Assembly (NCBI GenBank): GCA_009602725.1
Contig: WELB01000120.1
Coordinates: forward strand, 182,763-193,403
Reading direction: 5' to 3'
Length of the DNA: 10,641 nucleotides
Source: Spirogloea muscicola
Lineage: Eukaryota; Streptophyta; Zygnematophyceae; Spirogloeales; Spirogloeaceae
A program made the position numbers and the translations under genes. Positions 1 through 8,700 of this stretch are shown here, piece after piece. Each line of letters starts with the position of its first letter. Positions within the stretch are counted from its first letter, which is position 1. Under the pieces are notes generated by a model, which was not told where the DNA came from, ran no database searches, and saw only the letters and a program-made list of their open reading frames with translations.

Positions 1-36
1 GGCGGCGCCCGGCGCGCTGAAGGCGCAGGGGCCGCG

Positions 37-3000
37 ATGGAAAGCGCGGCGGCGGCGGCGGCGGCGGCGGCGGTGGCCGCCTTGGGAGGCCACGCCTCGG
101 CGGACGTCCCGTACGGCTCACCGACGTGGTGGCTCTACTTCGCCGTCTCCGGCGCGCTGGTGGTCTTCGCGGGCCTCATGTCCGGCCTCACGCTCGGCCT
201 CATGAGCCTCGGCCTCGTGGACCTCGAGGTGCTGCAGCGCAGCGGCTCCCCCGACGAGCAGAAGCAGGCCAGTAAGTGACGCAGCTATGGCTTCTCCGCT
301 CGTTAGACCGTTCCAGCTGACTCTCGTCAAACGTGGAGGTGGCCACCCCGATACCGTCTTCCCGCTATAGCTGACACCGTCGTAGTGTTTCATGGCTTCT
401 TGCGGCGGCCAGCCACCATCCTGCCGGTCGTCACCAAGCAGCACCAGCTGCTGGTCACGCTGCTGCTGTGCAATGCGGCGGCCATGGAGGCGCTGCCCAT
501 CTTCCTCGACAAGATGTTCAACCCTTACCTCGCCGTCATCCTCTCCGTCACGTTCGTCCTCCTCTTTGGCGAGGTGCGCAGCAGCGTCTCAGAGTGACTG
601 GCCCCGCATAGCTCACCCTTCTGCCCATTGTAGCTACTACCCTGAGCGCCGAGGTAGCCATCGCACCAAACTGCGCCAACCAGTGATTCAGGAGTCAGGT
701 TGTCTCAACATCTGTAGCTATCTCCGTACTCAGAGAGAAGACAGAGCAGCAAGCAGCAGTGGTTTTCTTAGCTTGCTTTCCTCTCACCATCACGGTAGAG
801 CAGGGCTGGTGCATGCTCCATGGACTCAAGGAACCTCGATGGTAGTACAGGGACCTCATTGAAGTCACGGAGGAGCAGATGCAAGACTTGTGTGCCCGTG
901 TGTGGGCTCAGGGGCTGTGAGCTTGGAGGAACAATGCAGTCCTTGCTCACCCTGGCCTATAATTTTCAATAAACATCAGAAAGTGATTTTATATTATCAT
1001 CAACCTTGAGGACCTGCCCTGGTGCAGGTCGTGCCCCAAGCAGTCTGCTCCAAGTACGGCCTGGCTATCGGTGCCAACCTCATCTGGCTCGTGCGCGGCC
1101 TCATGCTCGTCTGCTGGGTGGTCGCCTATCCCATGGGAAAGGTGAGTGGCATCACAGCTGCCCAGGAGGCGTGCATCAGACAGCTGACAATTATGGCGGT
1201 GCTAAGGTCTTGCTGCAACGGTGCTCTGTATGGTGTGCTCATTGTCTACCTCCAGCATGGCAGGTGCTGGACGCCATGCTGGGGCATGACGAGGGCCTCT
1301 TCCGTCGTGCCCAGATTAAGGCTCTTGTGTCCATCCATGGCCTCGAGGTAATCGTGCTTTTTGGTGCTTGGTCTGAGCACTGCTAGAAACAGGCCACGAA
1401 GAAGGCTCAACAGGCACAACTCCCAGGCAATTAGAGTCACCACGTCTGCCAGACACGTATACACGCGTATTAGATCCTTGTTGAAGAGTATGTGTACCCA
1501 GTGCAGAGTGCAGAGGCAGCCAAAGTGTCCTACAGTATCTAGGGTCACTGTGATTAAGAACGTGCAATGTATGTGAGACGAATAGTCCCTGTAAGTCCAG
1601 TAGCTCCTCGTTAAGGGTGCCACGCTTCAGAACACAGGTCATCATACCGGTGCCAAGCCCTGAAGCCAGTTGGCCTTTCTCTGCAGGAGGGGCGCGGTGG
1701 CGAACTGTCGCATGATGAGACGACCATCATCAGCGGCGCCCTTGATCTCTCTGAGAAGGTGAGGTGCTCATGAATACAAGCAGAGGCTTGCTTCTCGTCA
1801 GCAGCCTCTGTGTTGCACTGGGGCGCTCTTCCGCTGTTTAGCTTTGAGATGTGATTGTTGGGAGGTTTGAACAAGGTGAAGCTCAGGGTTCTGTCAGGCT
1901 CCTGTGAAAATGTCAGCAGTGCCATCTGCCTTTGTTGGTGAGCCACTTTGTGATCTTTTAGTCATTGTTGCTGCTCGTATACAAGGCACAGAAGCACCGG
2001 ATTCCTCACTGCAAGAGCAGCTTGAGATTGGTCAATGGGCTGGCTCCTGTACCTGGCTCCTACATGGGCTACCATTAGCATTCTGTTGTCCTGAGCAGAT
2101 TGATAATAGCACCTTCGTTCACATAAACCGCCAGTATCCATTGAGTACATGTCTTGTAGCAGCTGCACAAAAAGACGCCTTCACCGCACCTTGTTTTGCA
2201 CAGACAGCAGAAGAGGCAATGACGCCAATTGAGTCCACATTCTCACTTGACATCAATGCCAAGTTGGACTGGTTAAATTCTCTCTCTTGCTCTCCCTTTT
2301 CTAAAGCTTAGATAGTGGATAACAAGCAGAGGAGCTCGCCTAGAAAAATTTTGTTATCATAGACTCGGCCAGTATTTGAAGTGTTGCTTTGACCATTTCT
2401 TCTATGCTTTGCGACACCATTGATGAAAACCTAGGCAACCCCCAAAGTAAGAGGCAACATACTTAACTCCCACCTGAGGTGCAGGGAGATGCTGAATAAG
2501 ATACTCGCCAAAGGTCACAGTCGAGTCCCGGTGCACTCTGGCAGTCTGAAGAACATCATTGGCCTGCTCCTTGTAAGCGCTCCTTGACCTTGCAAATAAG
2601 TCTGTCAGCAGCTTGTCAGAATGTTGATGTGCTGCTGGGCAGGGTCTTCACACATGCATTGATGTTGACAGCTTACATGAGTGGAGCGAAGAGATGTACA
2701 AGAATAGATTCACCGATCAGCCTAAGCTAGCTGATGAGTATGTTCATCTGGGTTGAAGTAGAACAATGCATTCAAGCACCTTCTGACCACCTTCAACCGC
2801 CTTCGAAGTATTCAACCACCTTCTGACGGGCCTACTAGACAAGCAGGTCAAGAGCCTAGTCACTGTAAGGCCCGAGGACGAGACTGCTCTTAGTGAGATT
2901 CCAATTCGCCGCATACCCAGGTAGGTCTGCACAGCAGCTTCTTGAGCTGTCACTGACAACCCTTGTCACATAACACCCAGTACTGCAACCTCCAATGAAG

Positions 3001-4186
3001 AATCTCTGATGCCTCTGCCTGCTGGTTGACAACACTTCAAGACAATGCTTTGAGCCTTACAAGTGGATCGAGTACGACTACTTCACAAGGTGGATGCTCT
3101 TTCAGGGCTGATCACTGAAGTCATTGACTGATGCTTCAAAGTAACTCGTACTTGCTGCAGAGTGTCTGGGAAGATGCCTTTGTATGCGCTGCTTAACGAA
3201 TTCCAGAAGGGGAGTTCTCACATGGCAGCGGTAGTGAAAGGCGGGAAGGGCCGCAACTGGAAGCTCAAGGAGGGCAATTACCTGGGGCAGCCACTGGAGG
3301 ACCGGAACAAGGACAATGTAACAGCCATGAACGCTGTTGAGCGGGGTGAAAACGGCGCTGCAGAGGGCAATGACCAGCGACCAAGAGGGGCCTCAGAGGT
3401 GCCTCAGGGGGGCGAGAAGGCAACAGAGCTTGACAGCGACTTGGCTGAGAAAGGAGAGCTGTCAGCGGGCAGGAGGGAAGGCACCAAACCACAAGCCTGG
3501 TCCAATGGCAATGACGAGCTAAAGTCCAGTGCGGCCAATGTCAGCCTGGATCACCCCAGGGAGGACGACCCAAATGGGACGTCCTCTTTAGGCTCTGAAG
3601 CGGGGCCAAGAGAGATCAGCGACGACCGCTCACAGCCGCCCAATGGGGAGAGTTGCCGGGAGTCAGAGCGGCTGACTTGGAGGATGGAGGAGAGGGAGAA
3701 TGAAGAGGTGATTGGAATCATCACACTTGAGGATGTCATTGAGGAGCTCCTGCAGGTACGCTTGCAACACGACGGAGGCTCTTCGGTTGTGCAGGCTGCC
3801 CAAATACATGACCTAGCAAGCTTATGCTAACAAGAAGATTTACCAATGACTCAAGAAGATGGAGTCTAGGCTGTCAGAAGCTAATGATGTATTTCTCCAA
3901 AAGCATTGTCTATTTCCTGTGGCATCCTCAGGAGGAGATTGTGGACGAAACGGATGAGTACGTTGACGTGCACCAAAAGATTAGGGTCGCAGCCTCCTCC
4001 AAGCTACCCAGGGCCTCGCAAGGGGGGCCGTGGCGGCAGGCCTCCCTCAAGGACAAGGCTGCCACAGGAGGGGGTCAGCTGAGGAGGGAGCGGAGCGGCA
4101 AAGATATCAGGCCCGGAGTATGCTTCTCCACCCTCAAGTTATTTCTGAATGTGCAGCTTGGCCATTGCTTCTTTGGTAACCACTAA
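37..4186 (+). CDS. CNNM/DUF21 and CBS-pair membrane protein (CorC/Mam3-like, plant CBSDUF type), 10 exons
   Basis: Probable integral membrane protein of the CNNM/CorC/Mam3 family, which is linked to magnesium and other divalent cation transport or homeostasis. Exons read 37-271, 413-573, 1028-1141, 1264-1347, 1687-1758, 2204-2271, 2485-2572, 2847-2920, 3161-3755 and 3932-4186. All junctions are GT-AG and keep phase, giving about 581 residues. The start ATG has a good context (gccgcgATGG) and is followed by nine alanines. The frame is open to the window edge, so a longer N-terminus is not excluded. The DUF21 domain spans about residues 31-215. It shows [20 protein letters not shown] (46-65), [20 protein letters not shown] (87-106), [14 protein letters not shown] (130-143) and four hydrophobic segments near 31-58, 89-110, 117-135 and 148-168. 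The acidic-helix stretch [18 protein letters not shown] leads into a CBS pair (about 228-497) containing GHSRVPV and [16 protein letters not shown]. After it comes [15 protein letters not shown] polar insert of about 150 residues splits the second CBS motif. Family assignment is secure; transported ion and membrane are inferred. Confidence 0.9.
46..72 (+). repeat. (GCG)9 triplet tract encoding poly-alanine
   Basis: Nine perfect GCG units directly after the third codon of the CNNM-family gene encode alanines 4-12. This is the coding member of a set of GC-rich triplet tracts in the window. The tract lies before the first membrane segment, in a region not expected to be conserved, so its length may vary between strains. 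Confidence 0.95.
574..1027 (+). other. Long intron 2 of the CNNM-family gene (454 bases)
   Basis: The donor GTGCGC follows FGE and the acceptor TGCAG precedes VVPQAVC, so the conserved motif is restored in phase. I see no gene inside. There is an AATAAA string near 968-973 in an A/T-rich patch, but the coding frame resumes just downstream, so I do not read it as a transcript end. Confidence 0.85.
1348..1686 (+). other. Intron 4 of the CNNM-family gene (339 bases)
   Basis: The donor GTAATC follows the residues VSIHGLE and the acceptor CTCTGCAG precedes [13 protein letters not shown]. Splicing in phase 0 restores the conserved DUF21-to-acidic-helix segment. Open frames on both strands here look like chance: they have no recognisable motifs and cross exon boundaries. 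Confidence 0.85.
1759..2203 (+). other. Intron 5 of the CNNM-family gene (445 bases), with an in-frame open stretch
   Basis: The donor GTGAGG and acceptor CACAG join SGALDLSEK to [10 protein letters not shown] exactly as in the family. The last ~100 codons of the intron, from an ATG at 1910, are open and in frame with exon 6. The predicted peptide shows no recognisable domain, so I treat it as intronic. Confidence 0.8.
2771..2827 (+). repeat. Imperfect 17-base direct repeat in intron 7
   Basis: TTCAAGCACCTTCTGAC at 2771-2787 recurs as TTCAACCACCTTCTGAC at 2811-2827, with one mismatch and a 40-base offset. It lies just upstream of the acceptor of exon 8 in the CNNM-family gene. It looks like a local duplication with no evident function. 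Confidence 0.7.
3255..3705 (+). other. Polar, charged insert inside the CBS pair of the CNNM-family protein
   Basis: Exon 9 encodes the conserved stretch [20 protein letters not shown], then about 150 residues rich in Glu, Gly, Ser, Asp, Arg and Asn without hydrophobic blocks. The conserved [16 protein letters not shown] follows. The reading frame is continuous and the flanking motifs are in register, so the insert is coding. Plant relatives also have a variable linker at this place. It is probably a disordered cytosolic loop; a regulatory role is possible but not shown. Confidence 0.8.
4118..4186 (+). other. Uncertain 3' end of the CNNM-family coding region
   Basis: Exon 10 stays open to TAA at 4184-4186. 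A possible donor GTATGC at 4118, in phase 0 after residues KDIRPG, would remove the last 22 residues, which are hydrophobic and unlike the basic tail before them. If that donor is used, a short further exon must lie downstream. I could not identify it with confidence. Confidence 0.4.
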
Positions 4187-5285
4187 ATCTTCTGTTGTTT
4201 ATATGTTTTCAAAGGCTGAGATAGCCTGCTTGTGCAAGGGCTTAAAGGACAATTCGCGTCTTCATTATGGTGCAGAAACAGCTGGCAAACAAACCAGGGA
4301 GAGCTGTTGGACTTCAAGAGCCACTACTTCCCAAGCAGTGACCTCGCAATTCATTGCATTTTGCCACTTCCAAAACATTCTGTATGATTTGACCGTATTC
4401 TTGACATTACAAGGTATCAGCCCTCTGTATCCAAGGTGCTGGCTGCTGAATCTGCTTCCGGAACACGAAGTGTCACTGTAAGACATCCTTGACACCGTTG
4501 ACACCTATGCTTGGTTTCTTTGAAGTCATTTTCAACCACAGTCTTCCTCAACTAAAGCTGTGGAGTTGTTGGATGGATGAGAAAGCACTTCACTTGAGGT
4601 AAGGATGGGCCTTCGCAATGGGCACTGCAAATAGCAGCCACCAGAAGGGGCAATCATGGCAGGAGGGTTGAAACCGCTGAGCAGGTCTACCGGCGAAGGT
4701 GTTGCACGTGGGTGCGGGCAGCTGCAGTTGCGTTGTGAAATCAAAGAAGGTCCAGCGGGGAGAGCAAAGAGTACTCACACATTCGCTATATGAGGAGCTG
4801 CCTCTTGCAGCAGTTGTGAGAAATTGCTCACAACAAGCAAGTCTAAGAGCAATTGCACAGCACATAATAAATCCTGCAAGCACGCTTGCAAACTTCAGTC
4901 AGAAATAGCTGCTGCTATCTCTGACTTGCGGCTAAGTAGGAACTGTTGAGCACCCAATCATGGTAGCCAGTTGTGCAGCTGCGTAATTTGTAACGTCTGA
5001 ACTCTTCTGACCTTGTCTATACTTCCCTTGGGCTGGCCTCTTCACCATCGCCATCGCCCCCTCTGAAAGATCTGCTACGTCTCTGTAGAACAGTCGCCGT
5101 GCCGCAACCCAGAAGCAGCAGCCAAGGTGCGGCGTGCCTGCAGATGCAATTCAAATGCCTGAACGGGCTGGAGCAAGATGGACAGGCGCTTACGGAATAC
5201 CGAGCCACCCGGTGGCATTGCATGTGGGATGCCAAGCTAAGCCAATGCAGTAGACTTACAGAAAAATCTGCTAAATCAGTGCAAG
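4187..5285. other. Intergenic region, no recognisable gene
   Basis: This stretch contains the expected 3' UTR of the CNNM-family gene and spacer DNA. The open frames on both strands (for example 4590-4883 minus, 5017-5235 minus and 5099-5302 plus) are short. They show no family motifs and do not chain through splice sites into a conserved protein. A final small exon of the upstream gene could lie in the first part. Confidence 0.6.
4477..4481 (+). terminator. Candidate polyadenylation signal TGTAA
   Basis: TGTAA, the usual green-algal polyadenylation motif, occurs about 290 bases after the proposed stop of the CNNM-family gene. A second copy is at 4989-4993, and an AATAAA lies at 4866-4871. 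A five-base motif is expected by chance at this density, so the assignment is tentative. Confidence 0.25.
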
Positions 5286-5445
5286 AAGGCCTGTCTACCT
5301 AAGCTTGTGGCTCTGCCAATACAAGTTATGAACATCCTCTGTATGCACCTCCTGTATGCACCTCCCGTGTGAGCATCCGTCTCGTCTGTATGCACCTGAC
5401 TGGCATTTAAAGCCGCTCGTTTGACCTCAATAGCCGCATCCTCGT
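5286..5445 (+). repeat. Dispersed repeat, copy 1 (with internal triplication)
   Basis: This segment shares the ordered motifs CTGTCT.CCTA, GTGGCTC, ATGAACA.CCTCTGTATGCA, AGCCGCTCGTTT and AGCCGCAT with copies near 9.9, 10.3 and 10.4-10.5 kb, all in the same orientation. It is longer than the others because TGTATGCACCT occurs three times (5340-5350, 5353-5363, 5387-5397). It lies upstream of the ZDP-like gene. No open frame is conserved between copies, so it is probably a non-coding repeat. Confidence 0.75.
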
Positions 5446-5512
5446 TCCGTGGCCCAGCAAGTGACACTTCCAGTGGCTGGAGACGGCGGAATCGTCTGGC
5501 TGACGACCAAGT

Positions 5513-5514
<2 letters not shown>

Positions 5515-5549
<35 letters not shown>

Positions 5550-5562
5550 CGCCGCCGTCGCC
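5515..5562 (+). repeat. (GCC)11 tract with imperfect extension
   Basis: Eleven perfect GCC units (5515-5547) are followed by GTC GCC GCC GTC GCC. The tract is the reverse complement in character of the (CGG)13 tract about 120 bases downstream, so the two could pair in single-stranded DNA or RNA. Confidence 0.95.
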
Positions 5563-5625
5563 CGCTTCTGCGGGCTTAATATCCGGATCAAGCCGCGCCG
5601 CCAAAGAGAGACCGCGGCTGCTGAG

Positions 5626-5658
5626 TTGTGAAAGCCAGCCGGTTGTGGAAGCCAGCCG
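5626..5658 (+). repeat. 16-base tandem repeat
   Basis: TTGTGAAAGCCAGCCG (5626-5641) is repeated as TTGTGGAAGCCAGCCG (5643-5658), with one mismatch and one base between units. It lies between the GCC and CGG tracts upstream of the ZDP-like start codon. Confidence 0.85.
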
Positions 5659-5678
5659 ACGCTGTGCGGTCGGCCACG

Positions 5679-5679
<1 letters not shown>

Positions 5680-5718
<39 letters not shown>
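5680..5718 (+). repeat. (CGG)13 tract just upstream of the ZDP-like start codon
   Basis: Thirteen perfect CGG units end 20 bases before the proposed ATG at 5739. In the frame of the downstream protein the tract reads as alanine codons. That frame is open from a TGA at 5622-5624 to the ATG but contains no ATG of its own. I therefore place the tract in the 5' UTR. Confidence 0.9.
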
Positions 5719-5738
5719 GAGCCTTGACGGGGGCGGCG

Positions 5739-8700
5739 ATGCGGGACGTGGCCGAGTACGCCAAGTCCTCCCGGGGGGCTTGCAAGGTAGCGCCGCAAAG
5801 GCAGGGCCGAGCCGCGGCTTTGACGTTGGTGACGGTCCGGGGCTTGTCACTCTACTTGTCCGAGAAATGCACGGCATTCGAGCTCTCCTTGGCAGCCAGC
5901 AGCAGCATTCGGCGCCAAGGCGGCGCTCTTGGTCCCAGCTGTGGCCGTCGCCGAGCCGTAGTAAGCTTCAGAAGAGCAGCTTGTGCTGGAGTCTCCAAGG
6001 CGCGATCAATTATGAGCTTTCATCTTGGTTCTGGACATCCTAGGCTCGCCATATAAGAGTAACAGATTCAGATGCCGCCACATGATAGCTCACACTTCTG
6101 CAGACGTTACCGTCCTCCTGCGACAGTAATGATTGCATCTGGATTGAGGACGGCCTTGTATGATTCTGTCATCAGGACTCCTCCTTGAGTTCCTTTGTCT
6201 CGTCATCCTGATCAATGAGAGGGTCCTGTACAAGACAAGGTCTGCGAGGTCTGCCAGCAAGAGCAAGTGTCGGACCACAGCAGCGGGCTGTGTCCCTTCC
6301 ACAAGCACGGGGCCTGCGGCTGCACTTGCACAACCAACCTGGCTGCCTATAACAGCTGCTCATCTCTTCTCCTGACTCGATTAGTCTCTCATCGGTGATA
6401 TATGTGCACTGAGTTAGCTCGTTAATTTGCATATATCAGGAGTGCAATGGCATGGTGCTGAAGGGGGCCCTGCGACTGGGCCGTGTCAGCAAGGGTGGTG
6501 AAGGTTTCAGCACAATAAAGTGGTGAGATTAGCTTGTCGGCTTCCTCATGGCTATTCAAAACCTAACCTCAGACACAGTCCAACTAGTAAGGACCAAGCA
6601 ATCAGAGACAGGGCAGCGAACGTCCTTCAGTCCCTTACTACAGGCAACAGTATTAAGCATAGCACAGTGGTGCTGTATGTATGTTACAACTGAAGACTCT
6701 TGATTTGCAGGTTCCACCCTCCCTGCTATTTCCGAAGTTGGACGAGTGATGTTGTGGCTGATGTAGAGAAGCTTACAGGATTCAACGCCCTCAAGGTAAA
6801 TCCAAGCTTCGACCAAATGGATTGCATGCCCTTGCACTGAGCAGTAAAGTGGCATGTGCTTTGCAGTATGGTAGCAAGCCAGGTTGCATTGTCCTTCTGT
6901 ATATTAGAAAGACGAGAGGCAATTTGGGGGCAAACTTTGATCCGCAGCCCCATCCATGTGCAGGCTCCCGACAAGACGCAGTTGCTGGGCTTGGCAGCAG
7001 CAAGGTGCAAGGCTGGGCTAGAACCTTCAGCAAAGAGGAGGAAAGTGGAAGGCTTCACCGAGAGTGAGGAGGCACAGGAAGTATCCCCTGTCTATGGGGA
7101 GTCAAAGGATGATGGCAAGGTGACAAGCGCTGGGCCAATGCAACATTCCTCAGAGACAGTGCAATACCTGCAATTGACAATGTTATGAGTAGCTGACTTG
7201 AGAAATTTAAGAGACTTCGATTCGTCGGAAAACGCAAGAATGCAGCCAGATTACTGTCTTGAGCTTACTATGCAGAACAGAGAAGCATGGCCACTGATGT
7301 TACAGTGACACTGCTAATCAGCATCTCCTCATCCGCAGGCTGACACTTACGACATCGAAAGATGGGAGAAGAAGTTGGCAAGTTTTCAAAAAAGTCAACT
7401 CAGAAGCTACTACAAGGTACATATAAAAGCCTTCTCTGACTACATTACAGAACAGAAGTGCATCTACGAAATCAGAGAGGGCATTACAAGTATGTAGACT
7501 TAAAATGACCCTCAGTCTGATCTCTTTACATTGCTAAGATCGATTGTGGACATGATATTGTGCTCATTGCTTCACAGGGGGCGGACTTACCCAAGGGTTG
7601 GAAGTCATTCGACACCGTTATATTCAGTGAGGTACAGGGTTTGCTTGGTCACTATCTGCTTGGTCGCCATCTAGTAGCTAATGCATGTTACTGTCACTTA
7701 CTGATGGCATGCATGCAGCTGGTCATCAATGTTGACAACAGCCAGCTACCCTCATTGTCTCATCTGCTGGACTTGGTACCAGCTTGGCAGGCTGAAGGAA
7801 GACCATCGTCTAAGATTGCAGCATTTGATTTCGACGGCACGCTCGCTCAGACTTCTATCAGACGGCAAGTGCTAGAGGCAGCTCATAATTGAGACCTTTA
7901 CCTAGTTATCAAAGTCTCATTCTTTTGCGTCTCATGCATGCGTCCACATCTTCAGATCAGTTCCCTCCGTCGCAACATGCACTGATTATCAAAACGCGGC
8001 GCAGGAAAATGACCACGGCTTGGAGAGGCACGGATATGAAGTTTCGGTGAGGCCTCACTAATGCAAGCTCTTAGTTACGGCGAATGCAGGCATGGTGCTG
8101 ATGCCTGGGCTCTCCTTTACCCCTCCATCCCGGGGCAACTCAAGACATTCTTTGATTCTGGCTTCAAGTTGGTATGGACCTTCTGTGCATGCAGTTAGGC
8201 GTGCATAAAGTTAGGGATCATTGGCTCCATTGTCTTGCAAGTAGTGCTCATGCATCCTAGTTGCATTGCCTGGACTGTGGTGCAAGACAGTTCTGCTCCT
8301 TAGGCAGATAATATGCTCCTTCAGTAATATTTAGCAGCCTCCTCTGTTCATGTGTAGGTGATATTTACAAATGAGTCAAACATTGATAGATGGACCAAAA
8401 GTCGGCAGAAGGCCATTGATTCTAAGCTGGGTAGATTGGAGGGCTTCCGCAGCAAAGTTGGCCTGCCCATGCAGGCACGTCGCAGATCTGCATTGAGTTG
8501 TTTGATGACAGTAGCATACATACTTTGTTCAGTTCTCTTAGCAAGTGTGCTGCACGTTGCAAGTCTTCCATTGCGGTGCACTCGAAACAGCAAAGATGTA
8601 GGAGCTGGAATCCTATGCAGGAGTTGTATGAAGTCACTTTGTTGATCTGCAGTCACTGGGTTGATCTGCAGTCACTGGCAATGCACATTGTGTAGACATG

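Larger units (their letters stand above)
5446..5738 (+). promoter_or_regulatory. Probable promoter and 5' UTR region of the ZDP-like gene
   Basis: The region between repeat copy 1 and the start ATG contains a (GCC)11 tract, a TTAATAT string at 5576-5582, a 16-base tandem repeat and a (CGG)13 tract. The TTAATAT lies about 160 bases before the ATG and could serve as a TATA-like element. The transcription start is not visible. If transcription begins near there, the CGG tract is in the 5' UTR. Confidence 0.4.

Noticed and set aside
118-444. A 108-codon minus-strand frame over exon 1 and intron 1 of the CNNM-family gene.
   Set aside because: It is the complement of a GC-rich coding exon and its peptide ([19 protein letters not shown]) is a typical antisense artefact.
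968-973. AATAAA in intron 2 of the CNNM-family gene as a premature polyadenylation site.
   Set aside because: The conserved protein continues in phase at 1028, and green algae mainly use TGTAA; there is no evidence for a truncated transcript.
4590-5235. Minus-strand open frames (4590-4883 and 5017-5235) as a possible antisense gene in the intergenic region.
   Set aside because: They show no recognisable motifs and no consistent splicing pattern, and their lengths are expected by chance in this base composition.
5407-6056. Several long open frames on both strands around 5407-6056 with poly-Ala, poly-Gly, poly-Pro or poly-Arg runs.
   Set aside because: They are low-complexity translations of the GCC and CGG tracts in every frame. 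Only the short segment 5739-5786 is supported by a conserved motif.
6219-6398. A 59-codon plus-strand frame rich in cysteine (CEVCQQEQ, later CPFHKHGACGC) inside intron 1 of the ZDP-like gene, suggesting a second zinc finger.
   Set aside because: The spacing does not match a PARP-type finger. The frame has no ATG, and there is no convincing pair of splice sites that would add it in phase. The complete finger is made by exons 1-3 without it.
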